A stretch of 64,000 nucleotides of DNA from Calliopsis andreniformis (GCF_051401765.1 NW_027480429.1:15678633-15742632); one strand, 5' to 3'; positions 13,940 through 28,725 are shown, numbered from the stretch's first letter. Numbers and translations are program-made. The notes: generated from the sequence alone by a model not told the origin.

Positions 13940-15266
13940 TTTTCCATCGTATAAAACGAATAATTGCAACCAGTGTGCAACTTATGGTCATTTCTACAAA
14001 CCGAGCAACCTAGACTTTACTCTAGGGCGTTGCTCCACCAGATCGAATAGTTAGGACCTTAGACGTCAACGCCAGAAGCATAAAATACGATATAAATACA
14101 ACAGCTGTTCCATCGTATAAAAGGAATAATTGCAAACAGTGTGAAAATAATGGTCATTTCTACGTTCGGGCAACCTAGGCTTCACTCTACGGCGTTGTTC
14201 CCCCAGATCGAATAATTAGGGCCGGAGAAGTCAACGCCAGAAGCATAAAATACAATATAAATACAACAGTTTTTCAATCGTATAAAACGAATAATTGCAA
14301 CCAGTATGAAACCTATGGTCATTTCTACGTACCGGGCAACCTAGGCTTCACTCTAGGGCGTTGCTCTACCAGATCGAATAGTTAGGGCCTTAGAAGTCAA
14401 CGCCCGAAGCATAAAATACAAAGTAAATACAACAGTTTTTCCATCGTATAAAACGAATAATTGCTACCAGTGTGATAGTTATGGTCATTTCTACTTTCCG
14501 GGCAACCTAGGCTTCACCCTAGGGCGTTGTTCCACCAGATGGAATAGTTAGGGCCTAAGAAGTCAACGCCAGAAGCATAAAATACGATATAAATACAACA
14601 GCTTTTCCATCGTATAAAACAAATAATTGCAACCAGTTTGATAGTGATGGTCATTTCTACGTACCGGGCAACCTAGGCTTCACTCTAGGGCGTTGCTCCA
14701 CCAGATCGTATAGATAGGGCCTTTGAAGTCAACGCCCGAAGCATAAAATATAAAATAAATAGAACAGTTTTTCCATCGGATAAAACGAATAATTGCTACC
14801 AGTGTGAAAGTTATGGTCATTTCTACTTTCCGGGCAACCTAGACTTCACCCTAGGGCGTCGTTCCACCAGATGGAATAGTTTGGGCCTAAGAAGACAACG
14901 CCAGAAGCATAAAATACGATATAAATACAACAGCTTTTCCATCGTATAAAACGAATAATTGCAACCTGTGTGAAGGTTATGGTCATATCTACGTTCCGGT
15001 CAACCTAGGCTTCACTGTCGGGCGTTGCTCCACCAGATCGAAATGTTAGGGCCTAAGAAGTCAACGCCCGAAGCATAAAATACGATATAAATACAACAGC
15101 ATTTCCATCGTATTAAATGAATAAATGCAAACAGTGTGAAAGTAGTGGTCATTTCTACGTTCCGGGCAACCTAGGCTTCACTGTATGGCGTTCTTCCACC
15201 ACATCGAATAGCTACGGCCTCAGAAGTCCACGCCTGAAGCATAAAATACAATAAAAATACAACAGT

Positions 15267-15432
15267 CTTTTCATCGCATAACAGGAATAATTGCAACAAG
15301 CGTGAAAGTAATGATCATTTCGGCGTTACGGGCAACCTAGACTTAACTCTGAGGCATTGCTCCACCAGATCGAATAATTAGGGCCTGAGAAGTCAACCCC
15401 AGAAGCATAAAATACAATATAAATACAACAGT
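15267..15432. repeat. Divergent monomer subtype, copy 6
   Basis: Copy of the 8,462 monomer carried by the 6,805 bp duplication, with the same GTTACGGGCAACC form. Confidence 0.85.
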
Positions 15433-17270
15433 TTTTCTATCGTATAAAACGAATAATTGCAACCAGTATGAAACTTATGGTCATTTCTACTTTCCGAGCA
15501 ACCTAGGCTTCACCCTAGGGCTTTGCTCCAACAGATTGAATAGTTAGGGCCTTAGAAGTCAACGCCCGAAGCATAAAATACAAAGTAAATAGAACGGTTT
15601 TTCCATTGCATAAAACGAATAATTGCTACGAGAGTAAAAGCTATGGTCATTTCTACGTTCCGGGCAACCTAGGCCTGACCCTAGGGCGTTGTTCCACCGG
15701 ATCCAATAGTTAGGGCCTAACAAGTGAACGCCAGACGCATAAGATGCAATAAAAATACAACAGTTTTTCCATCGTATAAAACGAATAATTGCAAACAGTG
15801 TGAAAGTAATGGTCATTTCTACGTTCCGGGCAACCTAGGCTTCACTCTACGGCGTTGTTCCACCAGATCGAATAGTTAGGGCCTAAGAAGTCAACGCCAG
15901 AAGCATAAAATACGATATAAATACAACAGCTTTTCCATCGTATAAAAGGAATAATTGCAAACAGTGTGAAAGTAGTGGTCATTTCTACGCTCCGGGCAGC
16001 CTAGGCTTCACCCTATGGCTTTGCTCCAACAGATTGAATAGTTAGGGCCTTAGAAGTCAACGCCCGAAGCATAAAATGCAATAAAAATACAACAGTTTTT
16101 CCATCGTATAGCAGGAATAATTTGCAACCAGTGTGATAGTAGTGGTCATTTCTACGTTCCGGGCAACCTAGGCTTCACTCCAGGGCGGTGCTCCACCAGA
16201 TCGAATAGTTACGGCCTAAGAAGTCAACGCCAGAAGCACAAAATACGATAAAGATGCAACAGTTTTTCCATGGTATAAAACGAATAATTGCAACCAGTGT
16301 GAAAGTTATGGTCATTTCTACATTCCGAGCAACCTAGGCTTCACTCTAGGGCGTTGCTCCACCAGACCGAATAGCTAGGTCCTTAGAAGCCAACGCCAGA
16401 AGCATAAAATACGATATAAATACAACAGCTTTTCCATCGTATAAAACAAATAATTGCAACCAGTGTGAAAGTTATGGTCATTTCTACGTTCCGGGCAACC
16501 TAGGCTTCACCCTAGGCCGTTCTCCCACCAGATAGAATAATTAGGGCCTAAGAAGTGAACGCCAGAAGCATAAAATGCAATAAAAATACAACAGTTTTTC
16601 CATCGTATAGCAGGAATAATTTGCAACCAGTGTGATAGTAGTGGTCATTTCTACGTTCCGGGCAACCCAGGTTTCACTCCAGGGCGTTGCTCCACCAGAT
16701 CGGATAGTTACGGCCTAAGAAGTCAACGCCAGAAGCATAAAATACGATAAAGATGCAACAGTTTTTCCATCGTATAAAACGAACAATTGCAACCAGTATG
16801 CAACTTATGGTCATTTCTTCATTCCGAGCAACCTAGGCTTCACTCTAGGGCGTTGCTCCACCAGATCGAATAGTTTGGTCCTTAGAAGTCAACGCCAGAA
16901 GCATAAAATACGATATTAATACAACAGCTTTTCCATCGTATAAAAGGAATAATTGCAAACAGTGTGAAAGTAATGGTCATTTCTACGTTCGGGCAACCTA
17001 GGCTTCACTCTACGGCGTTGTTAAACCAGATCGAATAGTCAGGGCCTAAGAAGTCAATACCAGAAGAATAAAATACAAAATAAATACAACAGCCTTTACA
17101 CCGTATAAAACGAATAATTGCAACCTGTGTGAAGGTTATGGTCATATCTACGTTCCGGGCAACCTAGGCTTCACTGTCGGGCGTTGCTCCACCAGATCGA
17201 AATGTTAGGGCCTAAGAAGTCAACGCCCGAAGCATAAAATACGATATAAATACAACAGCATTTCCATCGT

Positions 17271-19761
17271 ATTAAATGAATAATTGCAAACAGTGTGAAA
17301 GTAGTGGTCATTTCTACGTTCCGGGCAACCTAGGCTTCACTGTATGGCGTTCTTCCACCACATCGAATAGCTACGGCCTCAGAAGTCCACGCCTGAAGCA
17401 TAAAATACAATAAAAATTCAACAGTCTTTTCATCGTATAACAGGAATAATTGCAACAAGCGTGAAAGTAATGATCATTTCGGCGTTTCGGGCATCCTAGA
17501 CTTAATTCTGAGGCATTGCTCCACCAGATCGAATATTTAGGGCCTTAGAAGTCAACCCCGGAAGCATAAAATACAATATAAATGCAACAGTTTTTCCATC
17601 GTATAAAACGAATAATTGCAACCAGTATGCAACTTATGGTCATTTCTACATTCCGAGCAACCTAGGCTTTACTCTAGGGCGTTGCTCCACCAGATCGAAT
17701 AGTTAGGACCTTAGAAGTCAACGCCAGAAGCATAAAATATGATATAAATACAACAGCTGTTCCATCCTATAAAAGGAATAATTGCAAACAGTGTGAAAGT
17801 AATGGCCATTTCTACGTTCCGGGCAACCTAGGCTTCACTCTAGGGCGTTGTCCCACAAGATCGAATAGTTAGGGCCTAAGTAGTCAACGCCAGAAGCATA
17901 AAATACAATATAAATAGGACAGTTTTTCCAATGTATAAAACAAATAATTGCAACCAGTTTGATAGTGATGGTCATCTCTACGTACCGGGCAACCTAGGCT
18001 TCACTCTAGGGCGTTGCTCCACCAGATCGAATAGTTAGGGCCTAAGTAGTCAACGCCAGAAGCATAAAATACAATATAAATAGAACAGTTTTTCCAATGT
18101 ATAAAACGAATAATTGCTACCAGTGTGAAAGTTATGGTCATTTCTACGTTCCGCGCAACCTGGGCTTCACTCTAGGGCGATGTTCCACCAGATGGAATAG
18201 TTAGGGCCTAAGAAGTCAACGCCAGACGCATAAAATACAATATAAATACAACAGTTTTTCCATCGTATAAAACGAATAATTGCAACCAGTATGAAACTTA
18301 TGGTCATTTCTACTTTCCGAGCAACCTAGGCTTCACCCTAGGGCTTTGCTCCAACAGATTGAATAGTTAGGGCCTTAGAAGTCAACGCCCGAAGCATAAA
18401 ATACAAAATAAATAGAACGGTTTTTCCATTGCATAAAACGAGTAATTGCTACGAGAGTAAAAGCTATGGTCATTTCTACGTTCCGGGCAACCTAGGCCTG
18501 ACCCTAGGGCGTTGCTCCACCGGATCCAATAGTTAGGGCCTAACAAGTGAACGCCAGACGCATAAGATGCAATAAAAATACAACAGTTTTTCCATCGTAT
18601 AAAACGAATAATTGCAAACAGTGTGAAAGTAATGGTCATTTCTACGTTCCGGGCAACCTAGGCTTCACTCTACGGCGTTGTTCCACCAGATCGAATAGTT
18701 AGGGCCTAAGAAGTCAACGCCAGAAGCATAAAATACGATATAAATACAACAGCTTTTCCATCGTATAAAAGGAGTAATTGCAAACAGTGTGAAAGTAGTG
18801 GTCATTTCTACGCTCCGGGCAACCTAGGCTTCACTGTATGGCGTTCTTCCACCACATCGAATAGCTACGGCCTCAGAAGTCCACGCCTGAAGCATAAAAT
18901 ACAATAAAAAGACAACAGTCTTTTCATCGCATAACAGGAATAATTGCAAACAGTGTGAAAGTAATGGTCATTTCTACGTTCCGGGCAACCTAGGCTTCAC
19001 TGTCGGGCGTTGATCCACAAGATCGAATAGTTAGTGCCTAAGTAGTCAACGCCAGAAGCATAAAATACAATATAAATACAACAGTTTTTCCATCGTATAG
19101 AACGCATAATTGCAACCAGTATGAAACTTATGGTCATTTCTACTTTACGAGCAACCTAGGCTTCACCCTAGGGCGTTGTTCCACCAGATTGAATAGTTAG
19201 GGCCTAAGAAGTGAACGCCAGAAGCATAAAATACGATATAAAGACAACAGCTGTTCCATCGTATAAAAGGAATAATTGCAAACAGTGTGAAAGTAATGGT
19301 CATTTCTACGTTCGGGCAACCTAGGCTTCACTCTACGGCGTTGTTCAACCAGATCGAATAATTAGGGCCGGAGAAGTCAACGCCAGAAGCATAAAATACA
19401 ATATAAATACAACAGTTTTTCCATCGTATAAAACGAATAATTGCAACCAGTATGAAACTTATGGTCATTTCTACTTTCCGAGCAACCTAGGCTTCACCCT
19501 ATGGCTTTGCTCCAACAGATTGAATAGTTAGGGCCTTAGAAGTCAACGCCCGAAGCATAAAATGCAATAAAAATACAACAGTTTTTCCATCGTATAGCAG
19601 GAATAATTTGCAACCAGTGTGATAGTAGTGGTCATTTCTACGTTCCGGGCAACCTAGGCTTCACTCCAGGGCGGTGCTCCACCAGATCGAATAGTTACGG
19701 CCTAAGAAGTCAACGCCAGAAGCACAAAATACGATAAAGATGCAACAGTTTTTCCATCGTA
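17271..19761. repeat. Transitional satellite segment, ~15 monomers
   Basis: Lies between the two large tandem duplications and is built from recognisable pieces of the left one. Positions 18,240-18,640 match about 15,417-15,817 (offset 2,823 bp, 17 monomers), including the unusual GCCTGACCCTAGG and GGATCCAATAG variants. Positions from 18,750 to 19,160 resemble 4,645-5,050. A GTTTGATAGTGATGG monomer near 17,957 also occurs at 7,831 and 14,636. Nothing except satellite is present. Confidence 0.85.
17426..17591. repeat. Divergent monomer subtype, copy 7
   Basis: Lies 2 x 6,805 bp after copy 1. It is the last of this subtype on the left side; none was noticed between here and 58,794. Confidence 0.82.
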
Positions 19762-22700
19762 TAAAACGAATAATTGCAACCAGTGTGAAAGTTATGGTCA
19801 TTTCTACATTCCGAGCAACCTAGGCTTCACTCTAGGGCGTTGCTCCACCATACCGAATAGCTAGGTCCTTAGAAGTCAACGCCCGAAGCATAAAATACGA
19901 TATAAATACAACAGCTGTTCCATCGTATAAAAGGAATAATTGCAAACAGTGTGAAAGTAATGTTCATTTCTACGTTCCGGGCAACCTAGGCTTCACTCTA
20001 CGGCGTTTGTCCACCAAATCGAATACTTAGGGCCTAAGAAGTCAACACCAGGAGAATAAAATACAATAAAAATACAACAGTCTTTCCATCCTATAACAGG
20101 AATAATTGCAACCCGTGTGAAAGTGATGGTCATTTCTACGTTCCAGGCAACCTAGGCTTCACTCTAGGGCGTTGTTCCACAAGATCGAATAGTTAGGGCC
20201 TAAGTAGTCAACGCCAGAAGCATAAAATACAATATAAATAGAACAGTTTTTCCAATGTATAAAACGAATAATTGCTACCAGTGTGAAAGTTATGGTCATT
20301 TCTACGTTCCGCGCAACCTGGGCTTCACTCTAGGGCGATGTTCCACCAGATGGAATAGTTAGGGCCTAAGAAGTCAACGCCAGAAGCATAAGATACAATA
20401 TAAATACAACAGTTTTTCCATCGTATAAAACGAATAATTGCAACCAGTATGAAACTTATGGTCATTTCTACTTTCCGAGCAACCTAGGCTTCACCCTAGG
20501 GCTTTGCTCCAACAGATTGAATAGTTAGGGCCTTAGAAGTCAACGCCCGAAGCATAAAATACAAAATAAATAGAACGGTTTTTCCATTGCATAAAACGAA
20601 TAATTGCTACGAGAGTAAAAGCTATGGTCATTTCTACGTTCCGGGCAACCTAGGCCTGACCCTAGGGCGTTGTTCCAACAGATCCAATAGTTAGGGCCTA
20701 ACAAGTGAACGCCAGACGCATAAGATGCAATAAAAATACAACAGTTTTTCCATCGTATAAAACGAATAATTGCAAACAGTGTGAAAGTAATGGTCATTTC
20801 TACGTTCCGGGCAACCTAGGCTTCACTGTCGGGCGTTGTTCCACAAGATCGAATAGTTAGTGCCTAAGTAGTCAACGCCAGAAGCATAAAATACAATATA
20901 AATACAACAGTTTTTCCATCGTATAGAACGCATAAATGCAACCAGTATGAAACTTATGGTCATTTCTGCTTTACGAGCAACCTAGGCTTCACCCTAGGGC
21001 GTTGCTCCAACAGATTGAATAGTTAGGGCCTTAGAAGTCAACGCCCGAAGCATAAAATACAAAATAAATAGTACGGTTTTTCCATTGTATAAAATGAATA
21101 ATTGCTATCAGTGTAAAAGCTATGGTCATTTCTACGTTCCGGGCAACCTAGGCTTCACCCTAGGGCGTTGTTCCACCAGATCGAATAGTTAGGGCCTAAG
21201 AAGTGAAGGCCAGAAGCATAAAATACGATATAAAGACAACAGCTTTTCCATCGTATAAAAGGAATAATTGCAAACAGTGTGAAAGTAATGGTCATTTCTA
21301 CGTTCGGGCAACCTAGGCTTCACTCTACGGCGTTGTTCCACCAGATCGAATAATTAGGGCCGGAGAAGTCAACGCCCGAAGCATAAAATGCAATAAAAAT
21401 ACAACAGTTTTTCCATCGTATAGCAGGAATAATTTGCAACCAGTGTGATAGTAGTGGTCATTTCTACGTTCCGGGCAACCTAGGCTTCACTCCAGGGCGG
21501 TGCTCCACCAGATCGAATAGTTACGGCCTAAGAAGTCAACGCCAGAAGCATAAAATACGATAAAGATGCAACAGTTTTTCCATCGTATAAAACGAATAAT
21601 TGCAACCAGTATGCAACTTATGGTCATTTCTACATTCCGAGCAACCTAGGCTTCTCTCTGGGGCGTTGCTCCACCAGATCGAATAGTTAGGACCTTAGAA
21701 GTCAACGCCAGAAGCATAAAATACGATATAAATACAACAGCTGTACCATCGTATAAAAGGAATAATTGCAAACAGTGTGAAAGTAATGGTCATTTCTACG
21801 TTCCGGGCAACCTAGGCTTCACTCTAGGGCGTTGTTCCACAAGATCGAATAGTTAGGGCCTAAGAAGTCAACGCTAGAAGCATAAAATACGATGAAGATG
21901 CAATAGTTTTTCCATCGTATAAAACGAATAATTGCAACCCGTGTGAAAGTGATGGACATTTCTACGTTCCAGGCAACCTAGGCTTCACTCTAGGGCGTTG
22001 TTCCACAAGATCGAATAGTTAGGGCCTAAGTAGTCAACGCCAGAAGCATAAAATACAATATAAATAGAACAGTTTTTCCAATGTATAAAACGAATAATTG
22101 CAAACAGTGTGAAAGTAATGGTCATTTCTACGTGCCGGGCTACCTAGGCTTCACTCTACGGCGTTGTTCCACCAGATCGAATAGTTAGGGCCTAAGAAGT
22201 CAACGCCAGAAGCATAAAATACGATATAAATACAACAGCTTTTCCATCGTATAAAAGGAATAATTGCAAACAGTGTGAAAGTAGTGGTCATTTCTACGCT
22301 CCGGGCAACCTAGGCTTCACTGTATGGCGTTCTTCCACCACATCGAATAGCTACGGCCTCAGAAGTCCACGCCTGAAGCATAAAATACAATAAAAATACA
22401 ACAGTCTTTTCATCGCATAACAGGAATAATTGCAAACAGTGTGAAAGTAATGGTCATTTCTACGTTCCGGGCAACCTAGGCTTCACTGTCGGGCGTTGCT
22501 CCACCAGATCGAAATGTTAGGGCCTAAGAAGTCAACGCCCGAAGCGTAAAATACGATATAAATACAACAGCATTTCCATCGTATTAAATGAATAATTGCA
22601 AACAGTGTGAAAGTAGTGGTCATTTCCACGTTCCGGGCAACCCAGGTTTCACTCCAGGGCGTTGCTCCACCAGATCGGATAGTTACGGCCTAAGAAGTCA

Positions 22701-24243
22701 ACGCCAGAAGCATAAAATACGATAAAGATGCAACAGTTTTTCCATCGTATAAAACGAATAATTGCAAACAGTGTGAAAGTAATGGTCATTTCTACGTTCC
22801 GGGCAACCTAGGCTTCACTCTACGGCGTTGTTCCACCAGATCGAATAGTTAGGGCCTAAGAAGTCAACGCCAGAAGCATAAAATACAATATAAATACAAC
22901 AGTTTTTTCATCGTATAAATCGAATAATTGCAACCAGTATGAAAGTTATGGTCACTTCTACTTTCCGGGCAACCTAGGCATCACACTAGGGCGTTGCTCC
23001 AACAGATTGAATAGTTAGGGCCTTAGAAGTCAAGGCCCGAAGCATGAAATACAAAATAAATAGAACGGTTTTTCCATTGTATAAAACGAATAATTGCTAC
23101 GAGTGTAAAAGCTATGGTCATTTGAACGTTCCGGGCAACATAGGCTTCACCCTAGGGCGTTGCTCCACCAGATCGAATAGTGAGGGCCTAAGAAGTGACC
23201 GCCAGACGCATAAAATGCAATAAAAATACAACAGTTTTTCCATGGTATAGCAGGAATAATTTGCAACCTGTGTGATAGTAGTGGTCATTTCTACGTTCCG
23301 GGCAACCCAGGTTTCACTCCAGGGCGTTGCTCCACCAGATCGAATAGTTAGGGCCTAAGAAGTCAACGCCAGAAGCATAAAATACAATATAAATACAACA
23401 GCTTTTCCATCGTATAAAACGAATAATTGCAAACAGTGTGAAAGTAATGGTCATTTCTACGTTCCGGGCAACCTAGGCTTCACTCTACGGCGTTGTTCCA
23501 CCAGATCGAATAGTTAGGGCCTAAGAAGTCAACGCCAGAAGCATAAAATACAATATAAATACAACAGCCTTTCCATCGTATTAAATGAATAATTGCAAAC
23601 AGGGTGAAAGTAGTGGTCATTTCTACGGTCCGGGCAACCTAGGCTTCCCTCTATGGCGATCTTCCACCACATCGAATAGCAACGGCCTCAGAAGTCAACG
23701 CCAGAGGCTTAAATACAATATAAATATAACAGTTTTTCCATCGTATACAACGAATAATAGCAACCAGTGTGAAAGTTATGGTCATTTCTACGTTCCGGGC
23801 AACCTAGGCTTCACTCTACGGCGATGCTCCACCAGATCAAACAGTTAGGGCCTTAGACGTCAACGCCCGAAGCATAAAATACAAAATAAATAGAACGGTT
23901 TTTCCATTGTATAAAACGAATAATTGCTGCCAGTGTGAACGTTATGGTCATTATTACTTTCCGGGCAACCTAGGCTTCACCCTAGGGCGTTGTTCCACCA
24001 GATGGAATAGTTAGGGCCTAAGAAGTCAACGCCAGGAGCATAAAATACAATAAAGATGCAAAAGTTTTTCCATCCTATACCAGGTATAACTGCAAACAGT
24101 ATGGAAGTACTGGTCATTTCTACGTTCCGGGTAACCTAGGTTTCATTCTAGGGCGTTGCTCCACCAGATCGAATAGCTAGGGACTTAGAATTCAACGCCA
24201 TAAGAATTAAATACAATATAAGTACAACAGTTTTTCCTTCGTA
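19762..24243. repeat. Tandem duplication copy 1, 4,482 bp, 27 monomers
   Basis: Sequence here recurs 4,482 bp downstream, exactly 27 x 166 bp, and I saw no difference in the stretches compared. Shared markers include CATACCGAATAGC at 19,850 and 24,332, GTTTGTCCACCAAATC near 20,007 and 24,489, and ACGAATAATAGC near 23,750 and 28,232. The left junction lies inside a conserved monomer between about 19,762 and 19,850, where the flanking partner has ACGAATAATTGC and the copy has ATGAATAATTGC. Recombination within aligned monomers would give this result. Confidence 0.9.
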
Positions 24244-27200
24244 TAAAATGAATAATTGCAACCAGTGTGAAAGTTATGGTCATTTCTACATTCCGAGCAA
24301 CCTAGGCTTCACTCTAGGGCGTTGCTCCACCATACCGAATAGCTAGGTCCTTAGAAGTCAACGCCCGAAGCATAAAATACGATATAAATACAACAGCTGT
24401 TCCATCGTATAAAAGGAATAATTGCAAACAGTGTGAAAGTAATGTTCATTTCTACGTTCCGGGCAACCTAGGCTTCACTCTACGGCGTTTGTCCACCAAA
24501 TCGAATACTTAGGGCCTAAGAAGTCAACACCAGGAGAATAAAATACAATAAAAATACAACAGTCTTTCCATCCTATAACAGGAATAATTGCAACCCGTGT
24601 GAAAGTGATGGTCATTTCTACGTTCCAGGCAACCTAGGCTTCACTCTAGGGCGTTGTTCCACAAGATCGAATAGTTAGGGCCTAAGTAGTCAACGCCAGA
24701 AGCATAAAATACAATATAAATAGAACAGTTTTTCCAATGTATAAAACGAATAATTGCTACCAGTGTGAAAGTTATGGTCATTTCTACGTTCCGCGCAACC
24801 TGGGCTTCACTCTAGGGCGATGTTCCACCAGATGGAATAGTTAGGGCCTAAGAAGTCAACGCCAGAAGCATAAGATACAATATAAATACAACAGTTTTTC
24901 CATCGTATAAAACGAATAATTGCAACCAGTATGAAACTTATGGTCATTTCTACTTTCCGAGCAACCTAGGCTTCACCCTAGGGCTTTGCTCCAACAGATT
25001 GAATAGTTAGGGCCTTAGAAGTCAACGCCCGAAGCATAAAATACAAAATAAATAGAACGGTTTTTCCATTGCATAAAACGAATAATTGCTACGAGAGTAA
25101 AAGCTATGGTCATTTCTACGTTCCGGGCAACCTAGGCCTGACCCTAGGGCGTTGTTCCAACAGATCCAATAGTTAGGGCCTAACAAGTGAACGCCAGACG
25201 CATAAGATGCAATAAAAATACAACAGTTTTTCCATCGTATAAAACGAATAATTGCAAACAGTGTGAAAGTAATGGTCATTTCTACGTTCCGGGCAACCTA
25301 GGCTTCACTGTCGGGCGTTGTTCCACAAGATCGAATAGTTAGTGCCTAAGTAGTCAACGCCAGAAGCATAAAATACAATATAAATACAACAGTTTTTCCA
25401 TCGTATAGAACGCATAAATGCAACCAGTATGAAACTTATGGTCATTTCTGCTTTACGAGCAACCTAGGCTTCACCCTAGGGCGTTGCTCCAACAGATTGA
25501 ATAGTTAGGGCCTTAGAAGTCAACGCCCGAAGCATAAAATACAAAATAAATAGTACGGTTTTTCCATTGTATAAAATGAATAATTGCTATCAGTGTAAAA
25601 GCTATGGTCATTTCTACGTTCCGGGCAACCTAGGCTTCACCCTAGGGCGTTGTTCCACCAGATCGAATAGTTAGGGCCTAAGAAGTGAAGGCCAGAAGCA
25701 TAAAATACGATATAAAGACAACAGCTTTTCCATCGTATAAAAGGAATAATTGCAAACAGTGTGAAAGTAATGGTCATTTCTACGTTCGGGCAACCTAGGC
25801 TTCACTCTACGGCGTTGTTCCACCAGATCGAATAATTAGGGCCGGAGAAGTCAACGCCCGAAGCATAAAATGCAATAAAAATACAACAGTTTTTCCATCG
25901 TATAGCAGGAATAATTTGCAACCAGTGTGATAGTAGTGGTCATTTCTACGTTCCGGGCAACCTAGGCTTCACTCCAGGGCGGTGCTCCACCAGATCGAAT
26001 AGTTACGGCCTAAGAAGTCAACGCCAGAAGCATAAAATACGATAAAGATGCAACAGTTTTTCCATCGTATAAAACGAATAATTGCAACCAGTATGCAACT
26101 TATGGTCATTTCTACATTCCGAGCAACCTAGGCTTCTCTCTGGGGCGTTGCTCCACCAGATCGAATAGTTAGGACCTTAGAAGTCAACGCCAGAAGCATA
26201 AAATACGATATAAATACAACAGCTGTACCATCGTATAAAAGGAATAATTGCAAACAGTGTGAAAGTAATGGTCATTTCTACGTTCCGGGCAACCTAGGCT
26301 TCACTCTAGGGCGTTGTTCCACAAGATCGAATAGTTAGGGCCTAAGAAGTCAACGCTAGAAGCATAAAATACGATGAAGATGCAATAGTTTTTCCATCGT
26401 ATAAAACGAATAATTGCAACCCGTGTGAAAGTGATGGACATTTCTACGTTCCAGGCAACCTAGGCTTCACTCTAGGGCGTTGTTCCACAAGATCGAATAG
26501 TTAGGGCCTAAGTAGTCAACGCCAGAAGCATAAAATACAATATAAATAGAACAGTTTTTCCAATGTATAAAACGAATAATTGCAAACAGTGTGAAAGTAA
26601 TGGTCATTTCTACGTGCCGGGCTACCTAGGCTTCACTCTACGGCGTTGTTCCACCAGATCGAATAGTTAGGGCCTAAGAAGTCAACGCCAGAAGCATAAA
26701 ATACGATATAAATACAACAGCTTTTCCATCGTATAAAAGGAATAATTGCAAACAGTGTGAAAGTAGTGGTCATTTCTACGCTCCGGGCAACCTAGGCTTC
26801 ACTGTATGGCGTTCTTCCACCACATCGAATAGCTACGGCCTCAGAAGTCCACGCCTGAAGCATAAAATACAATAAAAATACAACAGTCTTTTCATCGCAT
26901 AACAGGAATAATTGCAAACAGTGTGAAAGTAATGGTCATTTCTACGTTCCGGGCAACCTAGGCTTCACTGTCGGGCGTTGCTCCACCAGATCGAAATGTT
27001 AGGGCCTAAGAAGTCAACGCCCGAAGCGTAAAATACGATATAAATACAACAGCATTTCCATCGTATTAAATGAATAATTGCAAACAGTGTGAAAGTAGTG
27101 GTCATTTCCACGTTCCGGGCAACCCAGGTTTCACTCCAGGGCGTTGCTCCACCAGATCGGATAGTTACGGCCTAAGAAGTCAACGCCAGAAGCATAAAAT

Positions 27201-28725
27201 ACGATAAAGATGCAACAGTTTTTCCATCGTATAAAACGAATAATTGCAAACAGTGTGAAAGTAATGGTCATTTCTACGTTCCGGGCAACCTAGGCTTCAC
27301 TCTACGGCGTTGTTCCACCAGATCGAATAGTTAGGGCCTAAGAAGTCAACGCCAGAAGCATAAAATACAATATAAATACAACAGTTTTTTCATCGTATAA
27401 ATCGAATAATTGCAACCAGTATGAAAGTTATGGTCACTTCTACTTTCCGGGCAACCTAGGCATCACACTAGGGCGTTGCTCCAACAGATTGAATAGTTAG
27501 GGCCTTAGAAGTCAAGGCCCGAAGCATGAAATACAAAATAAATAGAACGGTTTTTCCATTGTATAAAACGAATAATTGCTACGAGTGTAAAAGCTATGGT
27601 CATTTGAACGTTCCGGGCAACATAGGCTTCACCCTAGGGCGTTGCTCCACCAGATCGAATAGTGAGGGCCTAAGAAGTGACCGCCAGACGCATAAAATGC
27701 AATAAAAATACAACAGTTTTTCCATGGTATAGCAGGAATAATTTGCAACCTGTGTGATAGTAGTGGTCATTTCTACGTTCCGGGCAACCCAGGTTTCACT
27801 CCAGGGCGTTGCTCCACCAGATCGAATAGTTAGGGCCTAAGAAGTCAACGCCAGAAGCATAAAATACAATATAAATACAACAGCTTTTCCATCGTATAAA
27901 ACGAATAATTGCAAACAGTGTGAAAGTAATGGTCATTTCTACGTTCCGGGCAACCTAGGCTTCACTCTACGGCGTTGTTCCACCAGATCGAATAGTTAGG
28001 GCCTAAGAAGTCAACGCCAGAAGCATAAAATACAATATAAATACAACAGCCTTTCCATCGTATTAAATGAATAATTGCAAACAGGGTGAAAGTAGTGGTC
28101 ATTTCTACGGTCCGGGCAACCTAGGCTTCCCTCTATGGCGATCTTCCACCACATCGAATAGCAACGGCCTCAGAAGTCAACGCCAGAGGCTTAAATACAA
28201 TATAAATATAACAGTTTTTCCATCGTATACAACGAATAATAGCAACCAGTGTGAAAGTTATGGTCATTTCTACGTTCCGGGCAACCTAGGCTTCACTCTA
28301 CGGCGATGCTCCACCAGATCAAACAGTTAGGGCCTTAGACGTCAACGCCCGAAGCATAAAATACAAAATAAATAGAACGGTTTTTCCATTGTATAAAACG
28401 AATAATTGCTGCCAGTGTGAACGTTATGGTCATTATTACTTTCCGGGCAACCTAGGCTTCACCCTAGGGCGTTGTTCCACCAGATGGAATAGTTAGGGCC
28501 TAAGAAGTCAACGCCAGGAGCATAAAATACAATAAAGATGCAAAAGTTTTTCCATCCTATACCAGGTATAACTGCAAACAGTATGGAAGTACTGGTCATT
28601 TCTACGTTCCGGGTAACCTAGGTTTCATTCTAGGGCGTTGCTCCACCAGATCGAATAGCTAGGGACTTAGAATTCAACGCCATAAGAATTAAATACAATA
28701 TAAGTACAACAGTTTTTCCTTCGTA
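24244..28725. repeat. Tandem duplication copy 2, 4,482 bp, 27 monomers
   Basis: Second copy of the 27-monomer unit, direct orientation and immediately adjacent. After about 28,770 the sequence leaves the match: ACATTTCGAGCAACC replaces ACATTCCGAGCAACC and CACCTGATCG replaces CACCATACCG. The unit is unrelated in phase and length to the 41-monomer unit on the left, although it is made of the same monomer types, so at least two separate large duplications shaped the left half of the window. Confidence 0.9.

Larger units (their letters stand above)
10466..17270. repeat. Higher-order repeat copy B, 6,805 bp, 41 monomers
   Basis: Tandem, same-orientation copy of the preceding block, nearly identical over its length. 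After about 17,300 the match to the sequence 6,805 bp upstream continues to about 17,755 but with scattered substitutions (CAACCTAGG versus CAATCTAGG, TGTATGG versus TGAATGG, TTCAACAG versus TACAACAG). It then stops. The high identity of A and B against the visible divergence of neighbouring monomers points to a recent duplication, although an assembly duplication cannot be excluded from sequence alone. Confidence 0.9.
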
